Positions 29,805 through 39,387 of a DNA stretch of 64,000 bases are shown here, piece after piece. The notes beneath the pieces are model-generated. The model was not told the DNA's origin. It worked only from the letters and a program-made list of their open reading frames with translations, and ran no database searches. Position 1 is the stretch's first letter, and each line of letters opens with the position of its first letter. This DNA is from Vibrio aerogenes. Lineage in GTDB: Bacteria; Pseudomonadota; Gammaproteobacteria; Enterobacterales; Vibrionaceae. The stretch spans positions 1,302,001 through 1,366,000 of the forward strand of contig NZ_AP024861.1 in assembly GCF_024346755.1 (NCBI RefSeq), in the 5' to 3' direction. Position numbers and translations under genes: made by a program.

Positions 29805-30644
29805 TTAACTGAAATCACCAGAGATATAGTTGCGGGTGCGTTCTTTGCCCGGATCATTAAAAATTTGTCTGGTTTTGCCAAATTCTTCCAGCTCGCCAAG
29901 GTACATGAATCCCGTATAGTCAGAAATACGCATGGCTTGCTGCATATTATGTGTCACAACCACAATGGTATATTTGGTGCGCAATTCCGTGATCAGCATT
30001 TCGATAGCTGAGGTTGCAATCGGGTCAAGTGCTGAGGTTGGTTCATCCATTAAAATAACATCGGGTTCCAGTGCAATTGTTCTGGCAATACACAACCGTT
30101 GCTGTTGGCCTCCGGATAAACCATTGGCATCCGAATTGAGTTTATCTTTCACTTCATCCCAAAGATGAGAACGTTTCAAAGCGGACTCGACCCGCTCTCT
30201 GATTTCTTCTTTGGAGAATTTTCCCTGTATCTTCAGTCCAAATGTCATATTCTCATAAATTGTCATCGGGAAAGGCGTCGGTTTTTGGAAAACCATCCCG
30301 ACTTTAGAGCGTAATTCATTAATGTCCGTATTCGCAAAGATACTTTGCCCTTCAAGTTGTATATCACCTTCAGCGTACTGCTGACCGTAAAGGTTGTAAA
30401 TCCGGTTTAATGTTCTTAACAGGGTCGACTTCCCACATCCGGATGGTCCGATGAGTGCAGTGACGCGATTTTTGTAAATCGGCATGGAAACATTTTTCAG
30501 TGCGGGTGCAGCACCTTTGGCATAGAAGAAGTTCAGGTTCTGTATTTCCATGCTTTGCATCAGGTTCTCTTCTTCATAAAAGGCTTGTCCGTTGATGTCT
30601 GCGTCTGATGTGCTGTGAAGTATGCTGTTAATTGCCGTACTCAT
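29805..30644 (-). CDS. pstB: phosphate ABC transporter ATP-binding protein
   Basis: 279-residue ATPase of the high-affinity phosphate importer. Walker [10 protein letters not shown], signature [16 protein letters not shown], Walker [16 protein letters not shown], and the PstB-type C-terminus with the GELEEFG segment. The N-terminus carries about 28 extra residues before the typical [10 protein letters not shown], so a start at the internal methionine is possible; the first ATG overlaps the pstA stop by 4 bases, which favours the longer form. Last gene of pstSCAB; no phoU follows. Confidence 0.95.
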   Translation of the reverse strand: MSTAINSILHSTSDADINGQAFYEEENLMQSMEIQNLNFFYAKGAAPALKNVSMPIYKNRVTALIGPSGCGKSTLLRTLNRIYNLYGQQYAEGDIQLEGQSIFANTDINELRSKVGMVFQKPTPFPMTIYENMTFGLKIQGKFSKEEIRERVESALKRSHLWDEVKDKLNSDANGLSGGQQQRLCIARTIALEPDVILMDEPTSALDPIATSAIEMLITELRTKYTIVVVTHNMQQAMRISDYTGFMYLGELEEFGKTRQIFNDPGKERTRNYISGDFS

Positions 30645-31477
30645 GCTCTTCCTGCCTTAATTATTTTCGGCAACACAGTTGCCAGTACGTTTATGCCTAA
30701 GATAAAGGTCGTTACAATCAGTGCACCGGCCCATGCAAGATTTTGCCACGATGTATATGGGCTCATCGCAAATTGATAGATAGTTACGGGTAAATTTGCC
30801 ATCGGTTTACTCATGTCTGTCGTCATGAAGTTACTGTTCAGAGAGGTAAATAACAGAGGGGCTGTTTCTCCTGAAATACGGGCAATTGAAAGTAACACCG
30901 CCGTGATAATACCAGGTGCTGCAGCCCGGTAGCTTAACTGAGTGATGACCCGCCATTTGGGTGATCCCAAACCGCTGCCGGCTTCTTTGAGGGTTGGTGG
31001 AACCAGACGCAGCATTTCTTCTGTTGAAGAGATAATCATAGGTAACGCGAGAACGGCCAGTGCAATCGCACCAGCCCAGCCGGAATAGCCTCCGGTAGGA
31101 ACCACAATAATGGCATAAATGAACAAACCGACGAGAATGGAAGGGGCACTCATCAACATCCCGTTTAAGAAGCGTAATGATTCTGCAATTTTGTTGTCTT
31201 TCTCTGTTTCTGCCAGCCAGGTACCCGCAAGAATACCGATAGGCGCCGCAATAAGAATGCCTGCTAATGTCAGCATAAAGCTACCAATCAGGGCATTTTT
31301 CAGGCCGCCTTCGCTCCCCGGTCCGGGGGTCAGCATGGTAAATGTATTCAGGTTCAATCCTTTTATACCATCACCAATGAGGGTATAAAAAATACTGGCG
31401 AGCATAAACACGCCTGAAGCGGCAGACAGCGTGCAAAATGCCAGAAAGATAAAATTTTTTATTTTTCTTTTATTCAT
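30641..31477 (-). CDS. pstA: phosphate ABC transporter permease PstA
   Basis: 278-residue membrane protein with six hydrophobic helices and the cytoplasmic loop [21 protein letters not shown] that docks on PstB. It overlaps the end of pstC by 8 bases and the start of pstB by 4. Confidence 0.95.
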   Translation of the reverse strand: MNKRKIKNFIFLAFCTLSAASGVFMLASIFYTLIGDGIKGLNLNTFTMLTPGPGSEGGLKNALIGSFMLTLAGILIAAPIGILAGTWLAETEKDNKIAESLRFLNGMLMSAPSILVGLFIYAIIVVPTGGYSGWAGAIALAVLALPMIISSTEEMLRLVPPTLKEAGSGLGSPKWRVITQLSYRAAAPGIITAVLLSIARISGETAPLLFTSLNSNFMTTDMSKPMANLPVTIYQFAMSPYTSWQNLAWAGALIVTTFILGINVLATVLPKIIKAGRA

Positions 31478-32408
31478 ACTTTTTTTTCCTCAACAGACGA
31501 CGGGCAAAACTCATCACAAAAAAAGTAATGATGAACAACACAACGCCAAGGGCGATGAGAGAAGCCAGTTGCATTGGATCGGTTGCTTCATTAAATTGCT
31601 GCGCGATGGTTGCGGAGATAGAACTGGCGGGCATAAAAAGCGATGTCTCAATCCGGTTTGCGCCACCAATGACAAAAGCAACGGCCATGGTTTCACCTAA
31701 CGCCCGGCCTAACCCCAGAATTGCAGCACTGACAGTGGCTTCTTTGACCTGAGGAATCAGAACCCGGGTGATCACTTCAAATGGTGTGGCGCCTGTCCCA
31801 TACGCGGCTTCTCTGAGTACATCCGGAATGGACTTCAGTGCATCTCTGGTTAATGAGGTCATGATCGGCAAAATCATAATCGACAGAATGATCCCTGCAC
31901 TCAGCAAACCGATACCAATGGGCGGTCCGTCAAACCAGGGGCCTATCAGGGGAATATCGACGATATGCTCTGCTGCCCACATCTGAAAATTATCTGAAAA
32001 CCACGGGGCGAAGACAAATAATCCCCACATTCCGTAGATGATACTTGGTATTGCAGCCAGTAGTTCAACGGCTTTACCGACAGGTTCACTGAGCCAGCCC
32101 GGGGTGAGTTCTGCTAAAAAAATGGCGGTGCCGAGAGCAATTGGCGCGGAGATAAGAATCGCAATAAGAGATGATACCAGTGTCCCGTAAATTGCTGCAG
32201 CTGCGCCAAACTCGCCTTGAATCGGGTCCCATATATCGCGGAAAATAAAGTGAATTCCGAATTTTTGAAATGCAGGCCAGCCACCTTCAATCAGGGATAA
32301 GATAATGCCTGTTAAAGTGATAAATATAAGAAGTGCACTGGCAAAACTCAATTTATTAAAAACAGAGTCGCCATTGATTTTATTTTTTAAACTGATAATT
32401 GTCATCAT
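31470..32408 (-). CDS. pstC: phosphate ABC transporter permease PstC
   Basis: 312-residue membrane permease with six helices; the PstB-contact loop is IPDVLREAAYGTGATPFEVI. It begins 74 bases after pstS. PstC and PstA together form the channel fed by PstS. Confidence 0.95.
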   Translation of the reverse strand: MMTIISLKNKINGDSVFNKLSFASALLIFITLTGIILSLIEGGWPAFQKFGIHFIFRDIWDPIQGEFGAAAAIYGTLVSSLIAILISAPIALGTAIFLAELTPGWLSEPVGKAVELLAAIPSIIYGMWGLFVFAPWFSDNFQMWAAEHIVDIPLIGPWFDGPPIGIGLLSAGIILSIMILPIMTSLTRDALKSIPDVLREAAYGTGATPFEVITRVLIPQVKEATVSAAILGLGRALGETMAVAFVIGGANRIETSLFMPASSISATIAQQFNEATDPMQLASLIALGVVLFIITFFVMSFARRLLRKKKYE

Positions 32409-32482
32409 AATATTTACAGGCCTTTATATTTGTCATGTGAATGTGGATATATTCTCTGACATGAATAAAGGCCTGAATTCTG

Positions 32483-33526
32483 TTATTTAATAATTGATTT
32501 TCCGTTATGGACCAGACTGTGTTTCCACGTGCTGTTTACCATATCGACAACTTTTTCAGGCATTGGCACATAATCCAGTTTTTCAGCATACTTGCCGTGT
32601 TTGTAGCTCCACTTAAAGAAGTCGACCATCGCTTGTGCTTTCTTTGTATTCACCTGATCTTTATGCAGAAGAATAAAGGTTGCTGCAGTCAGCGGCCATG
32701 AGTCATCACCTGGCTGATTATTCAGTAAAAGGTGATACCCCGGGGCATTTTTCCAGTCTGCATTTGCTGCAGCTGCCTGGAATGTTTTCATGGTCGGCAT
32801 CAGGAATTTTCCTGAGCTGTTTCTCATTTGTGTATAAGCCAGGTTGTTTTGCTTCGCATAAGCATATTCAACATAGCCGATAGAGCCTTTCGTGCGGTTG
32901 ACGAAGTTGGCGACACCTGCATTGCCTTTACCACCAATACCCGTTGCTGCTTTTGGCCAGCTGATATCTTTTGCAAAACCCACCTGAGTCCGCCAGTCAT
33001 AACTGATTTGATTCAGGTATTGGGTGAAGTTATAAGTGGTGCCTGAACCGTCTGAACGGTGAACGACATAAATGGATTGATGAGGTAGTTTGACATCCCG
33101 GTTGAGTGCAACAATTGCGGGGTCATCCCATTTTTTAATTTTGCCAAGGAAGATATCAGCAACAACGTTCCCTGTTAATTTTAATTCACCAGCCTTAATG
33201 CCCGGAATATTCACAACCGGAACAATCGCACCCATCACCATTGGGAACTGGATCATGCCCTTTTTGTCCAGCTGCTTCATCGTTAAAGGTGCATCAGAAG
33301 CGCCGAAATCAACAGTTTTTGCTGTGATTTGTCTGATACCACCGCCAGAACCAATACCCTGATAGTTGATTTGAACCCCGGTTTCTTTTTGGTATTGCTC
33401 TGCCCATTTAGCGTAAACAGGTAGCGGGAAAGTTGCACCAGCACCATTAATGGTTGTTTGCGCTGCGACACCAAATGAAGCAGCAACCATCAATGAAGAC
33501 ACAAGAGCTGATTTAATGAATTTCAC
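32483..33526 (-). CDS. pstS: phosphate-binding periplasmic protein PstS
   Basis: 347-residue precursor with a signal peptide (about 1-22, ending VAAQ). The binding-pocket motifs of PstS are visible: GAGATFPLPVYAKW, GSGGGIRQI, DFGASDAPL, and HRSDGSGTTYNFTQYL. It is the first gene of the operon, reading divergently from the kinase gene at 33897. Confidence 0.96.
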   Translation of the reverse strand: MKFIKSALVSSLMVAASFGVAAQTTINGAGATFPLPVYAKWAEQYQKETGVQINYQGIGSGGGIRQITAKTVDFGASDAPLTMKQLDKKGMIQFPMVMGAIVPVVNIPGIKAGELKLTGNVVADIFLGKIKKWDDPAIVALNRDVKLPHQSIYVVHRSDGSGTTYNFTQYLNQISYDWRTQVGFAKDISWPKAATGIGGKGNAGVANFVNRTKGSIGYVEYAYAKQNNLAYTQMRNSSGKFLMPTMKTFQAAAANADWKNAPGYHLLLNNQPGDDSWPLTAATFILLHKDQVNTKKAQAMVDFFKWSYKHGKYAEKLDYVPMPEKVVDMVNSTWKHSLVHNGKSIIK

Positions 33527-33559
33527 AATATATCTCCGATATCATTTAACAAATGAAGC

Positions 33560-33596
33560 GGGCTATTTAAATCAAAAAGAAAAACTTAAATAGCCC
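33560..33596. repeat. 11-bp inverted repeat in the pstS leader
   Basis: Perfect arms GGGCTATTTAA (33560-33570) and TTAAATAGCCC (33586-33596) around a 15-base loop, 34 bases upstream of the pstS ATG. The loop is T-rich on the minus strand but no T run follows the stem, so it is not a standard terminator. Confidence 0.85.
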
Positions 33597-33693
33597 CTGT
33601 TAGTTTTAGCGTTGAAATAAAACTAAAAGAATTGAAATGAATTCAATCTGCCAATCGGTGCAACCCAATCGACGTGATTGAGATTAGGAATCT

Positions 33694-33713
33694 AATGTGA
33701 CGTTTTTATGAAG
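33694..33713 (-). promoter_or_regulatory. putative Pho box upstream of pstS
   Basis: On the minus strand CTTCATAAAAACGTCACAT shows two TCA-centred 7-mers 11 bases apart, the spacing of PhoB sites (consensus CTGTCAT-repeat with an AT-rich spacer). The match is partial. It lies about 170 bases before the pstS ATG. Confidence 0.55.
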
Positions 33714-33896
33714 AAAATTGGAAAAGAGTGCATTTGATAACTAGATTTATCATAATTAAATTAAATCTGATAAAAATATTTCACAAGATGAAAAATAATT
33801 TGATGTGATTACTGTTAATTATAATTTCTTATTTTGAGGGACATGCCTTGTCATTTATTATTTTCATTATTATATATCGGGTGAATTATTAATAAC

Positions 33897-35279
33897 ATGG
33901 ATATGTTGATTATATTTAAAGTGTATCTGATTTATGGATTAGCGTGTTTTTCTATATTCTCTTCTGTTTTTTTCAGAAATCTCAGCAAAAGTCGCATTCA
34001 TATTGCCGGAGTATTGCCGGTTTTGGCTGCATTTGGGCTGGTACACGGCATTCATGAATGGTCAGCGCTCTATCTGGAGATATTCAGAAGTGAATCTGGA
34101 GTATTCAGATACATTGAAGCATTTAAAGTGGTTAAGTTATGGTTATCTTTTGCCTTTTTAAGCCTCTTTGCCTGGAAAATGCTGAATCTGACTTCCTGGC
34201 GCTATCTCCGCTGGATTAAGGGATGCATGATGACCCTATTGTTGATTTTTATCGCCGGATTGGTTCTCCGCTATGACATGGACGCCTCTCAGGCTTACAT
34301 TGTTTCACTCCGTGAACAGATCCGGTGGATTTTTGCATTGGGTGGCGGCGTATTATCTGGTCTGGCAGTCTACAGTTATGCCAATATTCTTGAAGAAGAA
34401 GGGTATGGGGCATCTCTGCCTTTTAAACTCATGGGACTGGCATTGATAGGGTATGGTTGTTTTGCCGGTTTATTTTCAGTTGAGAGTGGCTTATGGGTTT
34501 TAGTCTGTCAAACGTTTTGGGCGATTTGTATTACAGTGACACTTTGGTATGCACTCCGGGTGTTTGACCGGGAACGTGACAGTCAGACTGAGGCCGCATT
34601 ACATCAATCGCTTCAGGATGCCAAACTAAAAGAGCTGGGAGAGCTGATTTCTGCGGTTGCCCATGAAATTAAAACACCGGTGAGCAGTGCGATGGTGAGT
34701 TGTGACTTGCTATTACGACAATTACCGGATGATGAGGCGCACCGGCGGCAAATTAACCGGATTATGAATAGTTTGACCCGGGCTGCGGAAATCAGCCATG
34801 AAGTATTGAACTATGCGCATCATAAGCCCGTAAAACATGAACGCGTCCGGTTGTGCGATATCATTCATGCCGCGGTTCATCTGAATCAGTATCGTTTAGC
34901 CGGATTTGATTGCATGATGGAACTGGATGAGCAATTGGTGGTTTACGGTGATGCGGGGCTTCTGGAGGAAGTGATCAGTAACTTTATCTCTAATGCCATT
35001 GATGCCAGTCAAGACGATGACCGGCGTATCAAAATTAGTTGCTTCCGGGACAAGCTGAATGTTGTGGTTCAGGTGCTTGATTATGGCGATGGAATGCCAC
35101 AGGATATGATTGGTAAGGCAACTCAGCCATTTTTTACGACGAAACCAAGAGGCGAGGGAACGGGCATGGGGCTGTCATTGTGTAAACAGATTATCTTAAG
35201 GCATGGCGGCACACTTTTACTGCGGAACCATCCAGAAGGATTTGTTGCTGAAATGCGTTTACCGGGAGGAAATCAATGA
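33897..35279 (+). CDS. multi-pass membrane sensor histidine kinase
   Basis: 460 residues. The N-terminal 225 residues form about seven membrane helices with short loops (conserved-looking GIHEW after helix two), so the stimulus is probably sensed in or near the membrane. The dimerisation/phosphoacceptor domain has His256 in SAVAHEIKTPVSS, and the ATPase domain shows the N box (EVISNFISNAIDAS), G1 (DYGDGMP) and G2 (GEGTGMGLSLC). The next gene, its probable response regulator, overlaps by 4 bases. Divergent from pstSCAB. The particular sensor family was not recognised; a link to phosphate is only suggested by position. Confidence 0.88.
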   Translation: MDMLIIFKVYLIYGLACFSIFSSVFFRNLSKSRIHIAGVLPVLAAFGLVHGIHEWSALYLEIFRSESGVFRYIEAFKVVKLWLSFAFLSLFAWKMLNLTSWRYLRWIKGCMMTLLLIFIAGLVLRYDMDASQAYIVSLREQIRWIFALGGGVLSGLAVYSYANILEEEGYGASLPFKLMGLALIGYGCFAGLFSVESGLWVLVCQTFWAICITVTLWYALRVFDRERDSQTEAALHQSLQDAKLKELGELISAVAHEIKTPVSSAMVSCDLLLRQLPDDEAHRRQINRIMNSLTRAAEISHEVLNYAHHKPVKHERVRLCDIIHAAVHLNQYRLAGFDCMMELDEQLVVYGDAGLLEEVISNFISNAIDASQDDDRRIKISCFRDKLNVVVQVLDYGDGMPQDMIGKATQPFFTTKPRGEGTGMGLSLCKQIILRHGGTLLLRNHPEGFVAEMRLPGGNQ

Positions 35280-35911
35280 CACTCAGACTGTTACTGGCCG
35301 AAGATGATCAACAGCTCAGAGAAGTATTGGTTGAAGCTTTGACGTTGGAGTCTTTTGACGTGATTGCCTTTGATAATGCAGAAGATGCATTAGATTACGC
35401 CGCCACTCAGCATATTGACCTGGCCCTGATGGATGTCGTTATGCGTGGTATCACCGGGATTGAGGCGTTGGCTTCATTACGGCGCATGCACCCGAATATT
35501 GGTATTGTGATTACCACTGCCTTTGCAACGGTCGATATGGCCGTCGACGCCATGAAGAAAGGAGCGGATGAGTTTTTGACCAAGCCGTTTAATCTGACAT
35601 CTTTATCCGTCACATTAAAAAGAGTCTATGCACAGCACTCACCAAAGTCGCCGGTGGATGAGCGACATAATGATATGATTTTTTCTGCATTATCTAATCC
35701 AATCCGGAGAATGGTTGTGAAGCAGCTTAAAATTCACCGTAAGCTGAAATTTATGGATTTGTGCCGGGTTGTCGGTGTTGAGGATCATACAAAATTTAAT
35801 TTTCATCTCAGACAGTTGGTGAACTGTGGGCTGGTTGAAAAAGAAGAAGGAAGGACTTACTCACTGACAGAGCGAGGTATCCAGGTTTATATCAGTATGT
35901 TGCAATCCTGA
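35276..35911 (+). CDS. response regulator with ArsR-like winged-helix output
   Basis: 211 residues. The receiver domain (about 1-118) is complete: acidic pair Asp10-Asp11, phospho-acceptor Asp53 in LALMDVV, Thr80/81, and Lys103 in FLTKPFN. The C-terminal part (about 134-205) is not an OmpR, NarL or NtrC type; it has the pattern of ArsR-type winged helices (FSALSNPIRRMVVKQL, then a recognition-helix segment KFNFHLRQLVNCGLVEKEEGRTYSLTERG). ArsR-type folds usually occur as stand-alone metal or redox sensors, so this fusion is uncommon. It overlaps the kinase stop by 4 bases, so the two form a pair. Targets are unknown. Confidence 0.88.
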   Translation: MTLRLLLAEDDQQLREVLVEALTLESFDVIAFDNAEDALDYAATQHIDLALMDVVMRGITGIEALASLRRMHPNIGIVITTAFATVDMAVDAMKKGADEFLTKPFNLTSLSVTLKRVYAQHSPKSPVDERHNDMIFSALSNPIRRMVVKQLKIHRKLKFMDLCRVVGVEDHTKFNFHLRQLVNCGLVEKEEGRTYSLTERGIQVYISMLQS

Positions 35912-35916
35912 TTTTG

Positions 35917-36096
35917 CTCTCATACCATTCTGAGTAACTTTCTGATCTGGATATATCTTGTTCCGTAAACCGCTCAAGCCATCCCTTTTCGTTGATAAGA
36001 AAGGCGCTTAAACAAGGACACCCATGCCCTTGTCTGTTTGCGCCACCAAACACATCCAGATGATTAGTTTATTTTCCAGATTAATGGAATCAGAGT
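35917..36096. mobile_element. MITE-like element with imperfect terminal inverted repeats
   Basis: About 180 bases starting 6 bases after the response-regulator stop. The left end CTCTCATACCATT and the reverse complement of the right end, CTCTGATTCCATT, match at 11 of 13 positions, and an inner block TGATCTGGAT (35943-35952) recurs inverted as ATCCAGATGA (36054-36063). A hairpin GGCGC...GCGCC occupies 36003-36044. No ORF. Non-autonomous transposable element is inferred. Confidence 0.5.
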
Positions 36097-36143
36097 GCAT
36101 TTGTTTCTGTCATGAAATGGTTCAGGGCAATGTTGTCAGCCAA

Positions 36144-36173
36144 TAAAAAACGGCCTGTCAGATGGCCGTTTTC
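36144..36173 (-). terminator. terminator of dacA
   Basis: Stem ACGGCC/GGCCGT (36150-36155, 36164-36169) with an 8-base loop and TTTTTTATTG on the minus strand. Confidence 0.85.
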
Positions 36174-36200
36174 GATTCAATAATCATGTGTGAATGTTGA

Positions 36201-37376
36201 TTAGAACAGTCCTTTAAACAATAAGACGATGTAATCCCACAGGCGGCTGAAAATACTGCCTTTCTCTACATCTTCAAGTGCCATCAGCGGGTATTGGGCA
36301 ACATCTTTACCTTCCAGCTGGTAGTAAAGCTTACCGACAACATCTCCCTTATGAATAGGAGCCTGCAGTTCTTTTTCAAGCACAAAACTGGCTTTCAGAT
36401 TTTTTGCCTGACCACGGGGCAGAGTCACATAAGTATCTTTATCGACACCCAAAGCAACCGTGCTTTTGTCTCCCATCCAGATTCTTTCCTGAACGAAGGT
36501 TTGTCCCGCTTTGTGTGGTGCAACTGTTTCAAAGAAGCGGAAACCATAACTCAGCAGTTTTTTGCTTTCAGATTTACGTGCATTTGCACTCTTGGTACCC
36601 ATCACAACAGAAATTAAACGCATGTTTCCTTCTGTTGCTGAACTGACCAGGCTATAACCTGCATGGCTGGTATGACCGGTTTTGATCCCGTCCACATGCA
36701 TACTCTTATCCCACAATAGCCCGTTACGGTTATATTGTGTGATGCCGTTATAAGTGAATTTTTTCTGAGCGTAGATTTTATACTCGTCCGGAACATCTCT
36801 GATCAGAGCTTGTCCCAGCAGTGCCATATCATAAGGTGTGGAGTAATGGTTTCCATGGTCAAGCCCATGGACATTGGCAAAATGTGTGTTTTTCATGCCA
36901 ATGGTGCCCGCCCAGGCATTCATCAGGTCAACAAATGCATCTTCTGAACCGGCAACATGTTCCGCCATTGCGACACAGGCATCATTACCTGACTGGACAA
37001 TAATCCCTTTGTTCAGCTCTTTGACTTTAACGGTCGTGCCGACTTCAATGAACATTTTTGAAGAGTCAGGAAAATTCTTCGCCCATGCATTTTTACTGAT
37101 GACGACATCATCTTCAGGAGAAATATTGCCTCTTGCCAGCTCTTGTCCAATCACATAGCTGGTCATCATTTTTGTCAGGCTTGCCGGAGCCAGTTTGGTA
37201 TTCATCTCTTTTTCTGCAAGGATTTTACCTGAATGATAGTCCATCAGGACATAGCCTTTGGCGGCAATTTGAGGTGCATCGGGAACGACAATCGGAGAAG
37301 CTAGTGCGTTAGATAATGTGGCTGATAAAGCAATAGCAGACACAAAAATTGACTTAGAAATAATTTTTTTATTCAT
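36201..37376 (-). CDS. dacA: D-alanyl-D-alanine carboxypeptidase PBP5
   Basis: Removes the terminal D-Ala from peptidoglycan stems. 391-residue precursor with signal peptide (1-27, ending ALAS). Catalytic motifs: Ser66-x-x-Lys69 (SLTK), SGN at 129-131, KTG at 232-234. A C-terminal beta domain and an amphipathic membrane anchor (FSRLWDYIVLLFKGLF) follow. Downstream in the rod-shape gene order rlpA-dacA. Confidence 0.97.
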   Translation of the reverse strand: MNKKIISKSIFVSAIALSATLSNALASPIVVPDAPQIAAKGYVLMDYHSGKILAEKEMNTKLAPASLTKMMTSYVIGQELARGNISPEDDVVISKNAWAKNFPDSSKMFIEVGTTVKVKELNKGIIVQSGNDACVAMAEHVAGSEDAFVDLMNAWAGTIGMKNTHFANVHGLDHGNHYSTPYDMALLGQALIRDVPDEYKIYAQKKFTYNGITQYNRNGLLWDKSMHVDGIKTGHTSHAGYSLVSSATEGNMRLISVVMGTKSANARKSESKKLLSYGFRFFETVAPHKAGQTFVQERIWMGDKSTVALGVDKDTYVTLPRGQAKNLKASFVLEKELQAPIHKGDVVGKLYYQLEGKDVAQYPLMALEDVEKGSIFSRLWDYIVLLFKGLF

Positions 37377-37445
37377 GGTAAATGCAGACTTTTACAAGTA
37401 GTTGTGTATATCTTAACAGAAAATATATTTCTCTCTAACCTGAAT

Positions 37446-38264
37446 TCAATCAGATTTTGAGAGATCACTTTTCTCCTGAGTCTCGGGAGGTTTTCTGATA
37501 AAGGCGGTATTGTAGCCAAGCCGCTTTACCTCCTCCAGTATGTGTTGTGTTCGGGCAAAGTTATCAAATGGTCCTAAAAATACACGATATTTATTATCTA
37601 AACTATTAATAAAACTGGTTACAGACAAAGTTTGACTTAATTTTGTTGATAAAGTTCGCGTACTGTCTAACAGTTTTGATGACGAAACTTGTATGACATA
37701 GTGAGCTGCACCCGATGTTTTGGCTTGCTCTGATATCTTCTTTTTTCCGGGAATAAATTCGATCTGTACAGGGGCAGTACCTGTTTGCAATATCCCCAGT
37801 TTATAGGCAGCGGCATAGCTCAAGTCAATGATTCTGTCCGGGTGAAAAGGACCGCGATCATTGACTCTGACAATTGCTGACTTGTCATTCTTTGTATTTG
37901 TGACTTTGACGTAACTCGGAATTGGTAATGTTTTATGGGCAGCCGTCATCGAATACATATCATAGATTTCACCATTTGAGGTGAGATGACCATGAAACTT
38001 TTTTCCATACCAGGATGCAATGCCTTTCGCTTTATAGCCATCAGGGTCACGAATAATGCTGTAACTTTTTCCATTGACAGTATAGTTCTTGTTTCCACCT
38101 AAACTATAGGGTTCAAATTTAGGCTGAGCATCTTCTACATGTTCAACGGAAATGGGTTTTTCTGGCTTGGTATCATGGTCGATCGTATACCGCCCGGAAG
38201 AGCTGCACCCGGCAAGTATACACACCAATAACCAGAAAAATGGCTTATCTGTCTTTATTTGCAT
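37446..38264 (-). CDS. rlpA: septal ring lipoprotein RlpA (lytic transglycosylase)
   Basis: 272-residue outer-membrane lipoprotein; lipobox LAGC with Cys20. A double-psi beta-barrel domain (about 85-175) holds the family motifs GIASWYGKKFHG and VRVNDRGPFHPDRIIDLS, and a C-terminal SPOR domain (about 190-265) would bind denuded septal peptidoglycan. Its start codon shares one base with the rodA stop (TAATG). Confidence 0.95.
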   Translation of the reverse strand: MQIKTDKPFFWLLVCILAGCSSSGRYTIDHDTKPEKPISVEHVEDAQPKFEPYSLGGNKNYTVNGKSYSIIRDPDGYKAKGIASWYGKKFHGHLTSNGEIYDMYSMTAAHKTLPIPSYVKVTNTKNDKSAIVRVNDRGPFHPDRIIDLSYAAAYKLGILQTGTAPVQIEFIPGKKKISEQAKTSGAAHYVIQVSSSKLLDSTRTLSTKLSQTLSVTSFINSLDNKYRVFLGPFDNFARTQHILEEVKRLGYNTAFIRKPPETQEKSDLSKSD

Positions 38265-39385
38265 TAGTTTGCCTTTGAAAATGCTTTTTTATGGGTATGA
38301 ATTGACATCAAAATGCCAAATCCGGCCATCAGTGTGACCATGGATGTTCCACCATAACTGATTAATGGCAAAGGAACGCCAACAACAGGTAAAATCCCGC
38401 TGACCATGCCAATATTGACAAAAACATAAACAAAGAAACTTAAAACAATACTGCCTGCCATCATTTTTCCAAAAGCATTTTGAGCATTACTGGCCAGATA
38501 CAGCCCCCGGCCGATGATAAACAAATAGACAGCAAGTAAAACAATAATGCCGATTAATCCCCATTCTTCAGCAATGACAGCAAAAATGAAGTCTGTGTGC
38601 CGTTCAGGAAGAAATTCCAGCTGAGACTGAGTCCCGTGCAGCCAGCCTTTCCCCATAATACCGCCTGACCCAATCGCAATTTTACTTTGAATGATATGGT
38701 AACCGGCACCCAATGGATCCGACTCTGGGTTAAACAAGGTTCTGACCCGGACTTTTTGATATTCACGCATCAGGAAAAACCACAGGACAGGAACGAATGC
38801 GCTGAGAGCCATTAAAGCTGCAAAGATAATCCGCCAGCTGATTCCCGCCAGAAAAATCACAAAGATTCCGGAAGCCGCAATCAAAATTGAAGTGCCCAAA
38901 TCGGGCTGCTTGGCAATTAAAATGGTCGGCACGAAAACCATGATCAGGGAGACGAGCAAGGTTTTAAATGAAGGGGGTAATGGATGTTTGCCGATGTATC
39001 TGGCGATCATCAGCGGGACGGCCAGTTTGAGCAGCTCTGAAGGCTGAAACCGAATAATACCAATATCGAGCCATCGCTGTGCCCCCTTGGACGCTTCTCC
39101 GGCGAACAGAACACCGACGAGCAGCAGGATACCACAGAAAAAAAGCAGGGGAGCCATGGTTTCATAGCTTCGCGGTGACAACTGAGCTAAAACCACCATC
39201 ACAACCAGTGAAAGCACCATGCGCATTGCTTGTCTGTCCATCATTGCCAGATTTTGTCCGCTGGCACTGTACATCACAACCAGACCAAACCCCATGACTA
39301 ACAGAATGCCCAGCAGGAGAGGAAGGTCAATATGTAACCTGTCGAAAAATGTCCGGCGCTGACCTGAGGATGAATTGAGTTCCAT
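38264..39385 (-). CDS. rodA: rod-shape SEDS peptidoglycan polymerase RodA
   Basis: 373-residue SEDS glycosyltransferase with about ten membrane helices. Family segments: [25 protein letters not shown], the catalytic-loop region [24 protein letters not shown], and the C-terminal [15 protein letters not shown]. It works with PBP2 in cell elongation; mrdA ends 2 bases upstream. Confidence 0.97.
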   Translation of the reverse strand: MELNSSSGQRRTFFDRLHIDLPLLLGILLVMGFGLVVMYSASGQNLAMMDRQAMRMVLSLVVMVVLAQLSPRSYETMAPLLFFCGILLLVGVLFAGEASKGAQRWLDIGIIRFQPSELLKLAVPLMIARYIGKHPLPPSFKTLLVSLIMVFVPTILIAKQPDLGTSILIAASGIFVIFLAGISWRIIFAALMALSAFVPVLWFFLMREYQKVRVRTLFNPESDPLGAGYHIIQSKIAIGSGGIMGKGWLHGTQSQLEFLPERHTDFIFAVIAEEWGLIGIIVLLAVYLFIIGRGLYLASNAQNAFGKMMAGSIVLSFFVYVFVNIGMVSGILPVVGVPLPLISYGGTSMVTLMAGFGILMSIHTHKKAFSKAN

Positions 39386-39387
39386 GA

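Larger units (their letters stand above)
33527..33896. promoter_or_regulatory. divergent pstS/sensor-kinase control region
   Basis: 370 AT-rich bases without a gene. It holds an inverted repeat near pstS (33560-33596) and a Pho-box-like motif (33694-33713), listed separately. The promoter for the kinase was not pinned down. Confidence 0.6.

Noticed and set aside
36003..36044. Integron attC site at the GGCGC hairpin
   Set aside because: The RYYYAAC/GTTRRRY core boxes of attC sites are not present, and no integrase or cassette array is nearby.
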